Source: an uncultured Selenomonadales bacterium (GTDB lineage Bacteria > Bacillota > Negativicutes > Selenomonadales > Selenomonadaceae). Taken from it: a stretch of DNA of 5,931 nucleotides. Below the pieces are notes generated by a model. The model was given only the letters and a program-made list of their open reading frames with translations, searched no databases and was not told the origin of the DNA. A program made the position numbers and the translations under genes. The stretch is from positions 1-5,931 of the forward strand of contig CAMNLS010000093.1 of the NCBI GenBank assembly GCA_946543495.1, given 5' to 3'. Shown one piece after another: positions 5,092 through 5,931 of this stretch (the first letter of the stretch is position 1; each line of letters opens with the position of its first letter).

Positions 5092-5931
5092 CAGCGGGCG
5101 TCACGCGGTCTTTGAAGACTTTATAAGACCAAGCTTGATAAATTAGGACAATCGGGACGAAAATCAGCGCGGCGAAGGTCATAAGCGTCAAAGTATGAGG
5201 CGTGGAGGCGGCGTTATAAATATTCAAGGTCAAATCGGGCGAGATACTCGACACCATAAGACGCGGGAACAATGCATTAAAGAAACCAATCGTCAAGAAG
5301 GCAATGCCGAGCGTCGAAGAGATAAAAGCCTTGCACCCGTTGCCCGCATAAGCTCCAGCACAACTTGCAATCAACGCGGCAATCGACAAGCCTAAAAATA
5401 TTACCGTGCTCAACTTGGCAAGAATATCAGTGTCAGCGGCGGCGACAACGGCGAACAACACGTAAACAATCAAAGTTGTAATGCCGAGCCGTAAAGATTT
5501 TTGCTGTAACTCTTGGACAAGCGGAATGTCAGCGATTTTTATTGCTAAGAAGTTCGCGCCGTGAAAAGCGAAGAGTAAAACGAAGAAAATGCCGCCGATT
5601 AAGGCGCAAGGGTTCAGCAAGTCAAAAAAAGTTCCGACATAATGCATTTCGTAGTTGATAGGCAGTCCGCGCAGCAGATTTACGACTGCGACGCCCCATA
5701 AAAGCGCGGGAATGAAGCTCCCGAAGATAATTCCGAAGTCCCAGAAGTTAATCCAGTCGGAATACTGAAGTTTTCCGCGTAATTCAAAGGCAACGCCGCG
5801 CATAATCAACGCAAGTAACATTAAGAACAACGCAAGATAAAAAGTACTGAACATCGTCGCGTAAACGTGCGGGAATGCCGCAAAGGTCGCGCCGCCCGCC
5901 GTAATCATCCAAACTTCGTTGCCGTCCCACA
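5075..5931 (-). CDS. cydB: Cytochrome bd ubiquinol oxidase subunit II, 5'-truncated by the window edge
   Basis: CydB is the membrane subunit that pairs with haem-bearing CydA in the bd-type terminal oxidase, which reduces oxygen to water with quinol electrons and has high oxygen affinity. The frame is open to the window edge. Its first visible residues, WDGNEVWMITAGGATFAAFP, are the hallmark CydB segment, found at about residue 57 in E. coli CydB, so roughly 55 residues including the first helix lie outside. About 284 residues are visible, with some eight hydrophobic segments. Other family landmarks are RGVAFELRGK, WDFGIIFGSFIPALLWGVA, FFDLLNPCALIGG and the C-terminal LTLMTFAALIFVPIVLIYQ. The ATG at 5908 is internal. 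cydA is expected just beyond the right edge. The stop codon lies inside cydD (17-base overlap), so the two are almost certainly co-transcribed. Confidence 0.97.
   Translation of the reverse strand, partial: WDGNEVWMITAGGATFAAFPHVYATMFSTFYLALFLMLLALIMRGVAFELRGKLQYSDWINFWDFGIIFGSFIPALLWGVAVVNLLRGLPINYEMHYVGTFFDLLNPCALIGGIFFVLLFAFHGANFLAIKIADIPLVQELQQKSLRLGITTLIVYVLFAVVAAADTDILAKLSTVIFLGLSIAALIASCAGAYAGNGCKAFISSTLGIAFLTIGFFNALFPRLMVSSISPDLTLNIYNAASTPHTLTLMTFAALIFVPIVLIYQAWSYKVFKDRVTPADVHYH

Overview
The window looks like a chromosomal segment of a Gram-negative-type Firmicute, most likely in the Negativicutes/Selenomonadales. This is an inference from the flavour of the proteins (a Firmicutes-like bacterial AspRS, CydB and CydD, and a divergent FtsZ) and from the moderate-GC genes separated by AT-rich, A/T-tract-containing gaps. 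No marker in the window fixes the taxon. There is no rRNA, tRNA, CRISPR array or transposase.

Layout. Positions 1-1449 (+) carry aspS, cut off at its 5' end. Positions 1450-1793 hold a compact, self-contained small transcription unit. It has an extended -10 promoter, a 5' hairpin, a perfect Shine-Dalgarno, a 35-codon gene for a single-span membrane miniprotein (1571-1678), and a strong bidirectional terminator (1752-1793). Everything to the right is on the minus strand. Read in transcription order from the right edge these are cydB (5931-5075, 5' end outside the window), cydD (5091-3559, overlapping cydB by 17 bases), a PPP-family metallophosphatase (3431-2763), and a 286-residue FtsZ-like protein (2652-1792). 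The last gene converges on the small unit and shares its terminator.

How the genes fit. cydB and cydD belong together: cytochrome bd oxidase subunit II and one half of the thiol-reductant exporter needed to assemble it. The usual partner cydC does not follow. The next genes are the phosphatase and the FtsZ paralog, with gaps of 127 and 110 bases (measured from the preferred phosphatase start). No clear terminator was seen in either gap, so some read-through is possible.

The item most worth attention is the FtsZ-like protein. It keeps the FtsZ fold from end to end, but it has lost the GGGTGTG GTP-binding signature and the N-x-D-x-x-D T7 catalytic loop, and it has no C-terminal tail. Its upstream region has five perfect ATCT (AGAT on the coding strand) tetranucleotide units and a 7-base ladder of ATG codons around the start. 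Both could make expression variable. The second item is the unnamed 35-residue membrane peptide behind a near-consensus promoter.
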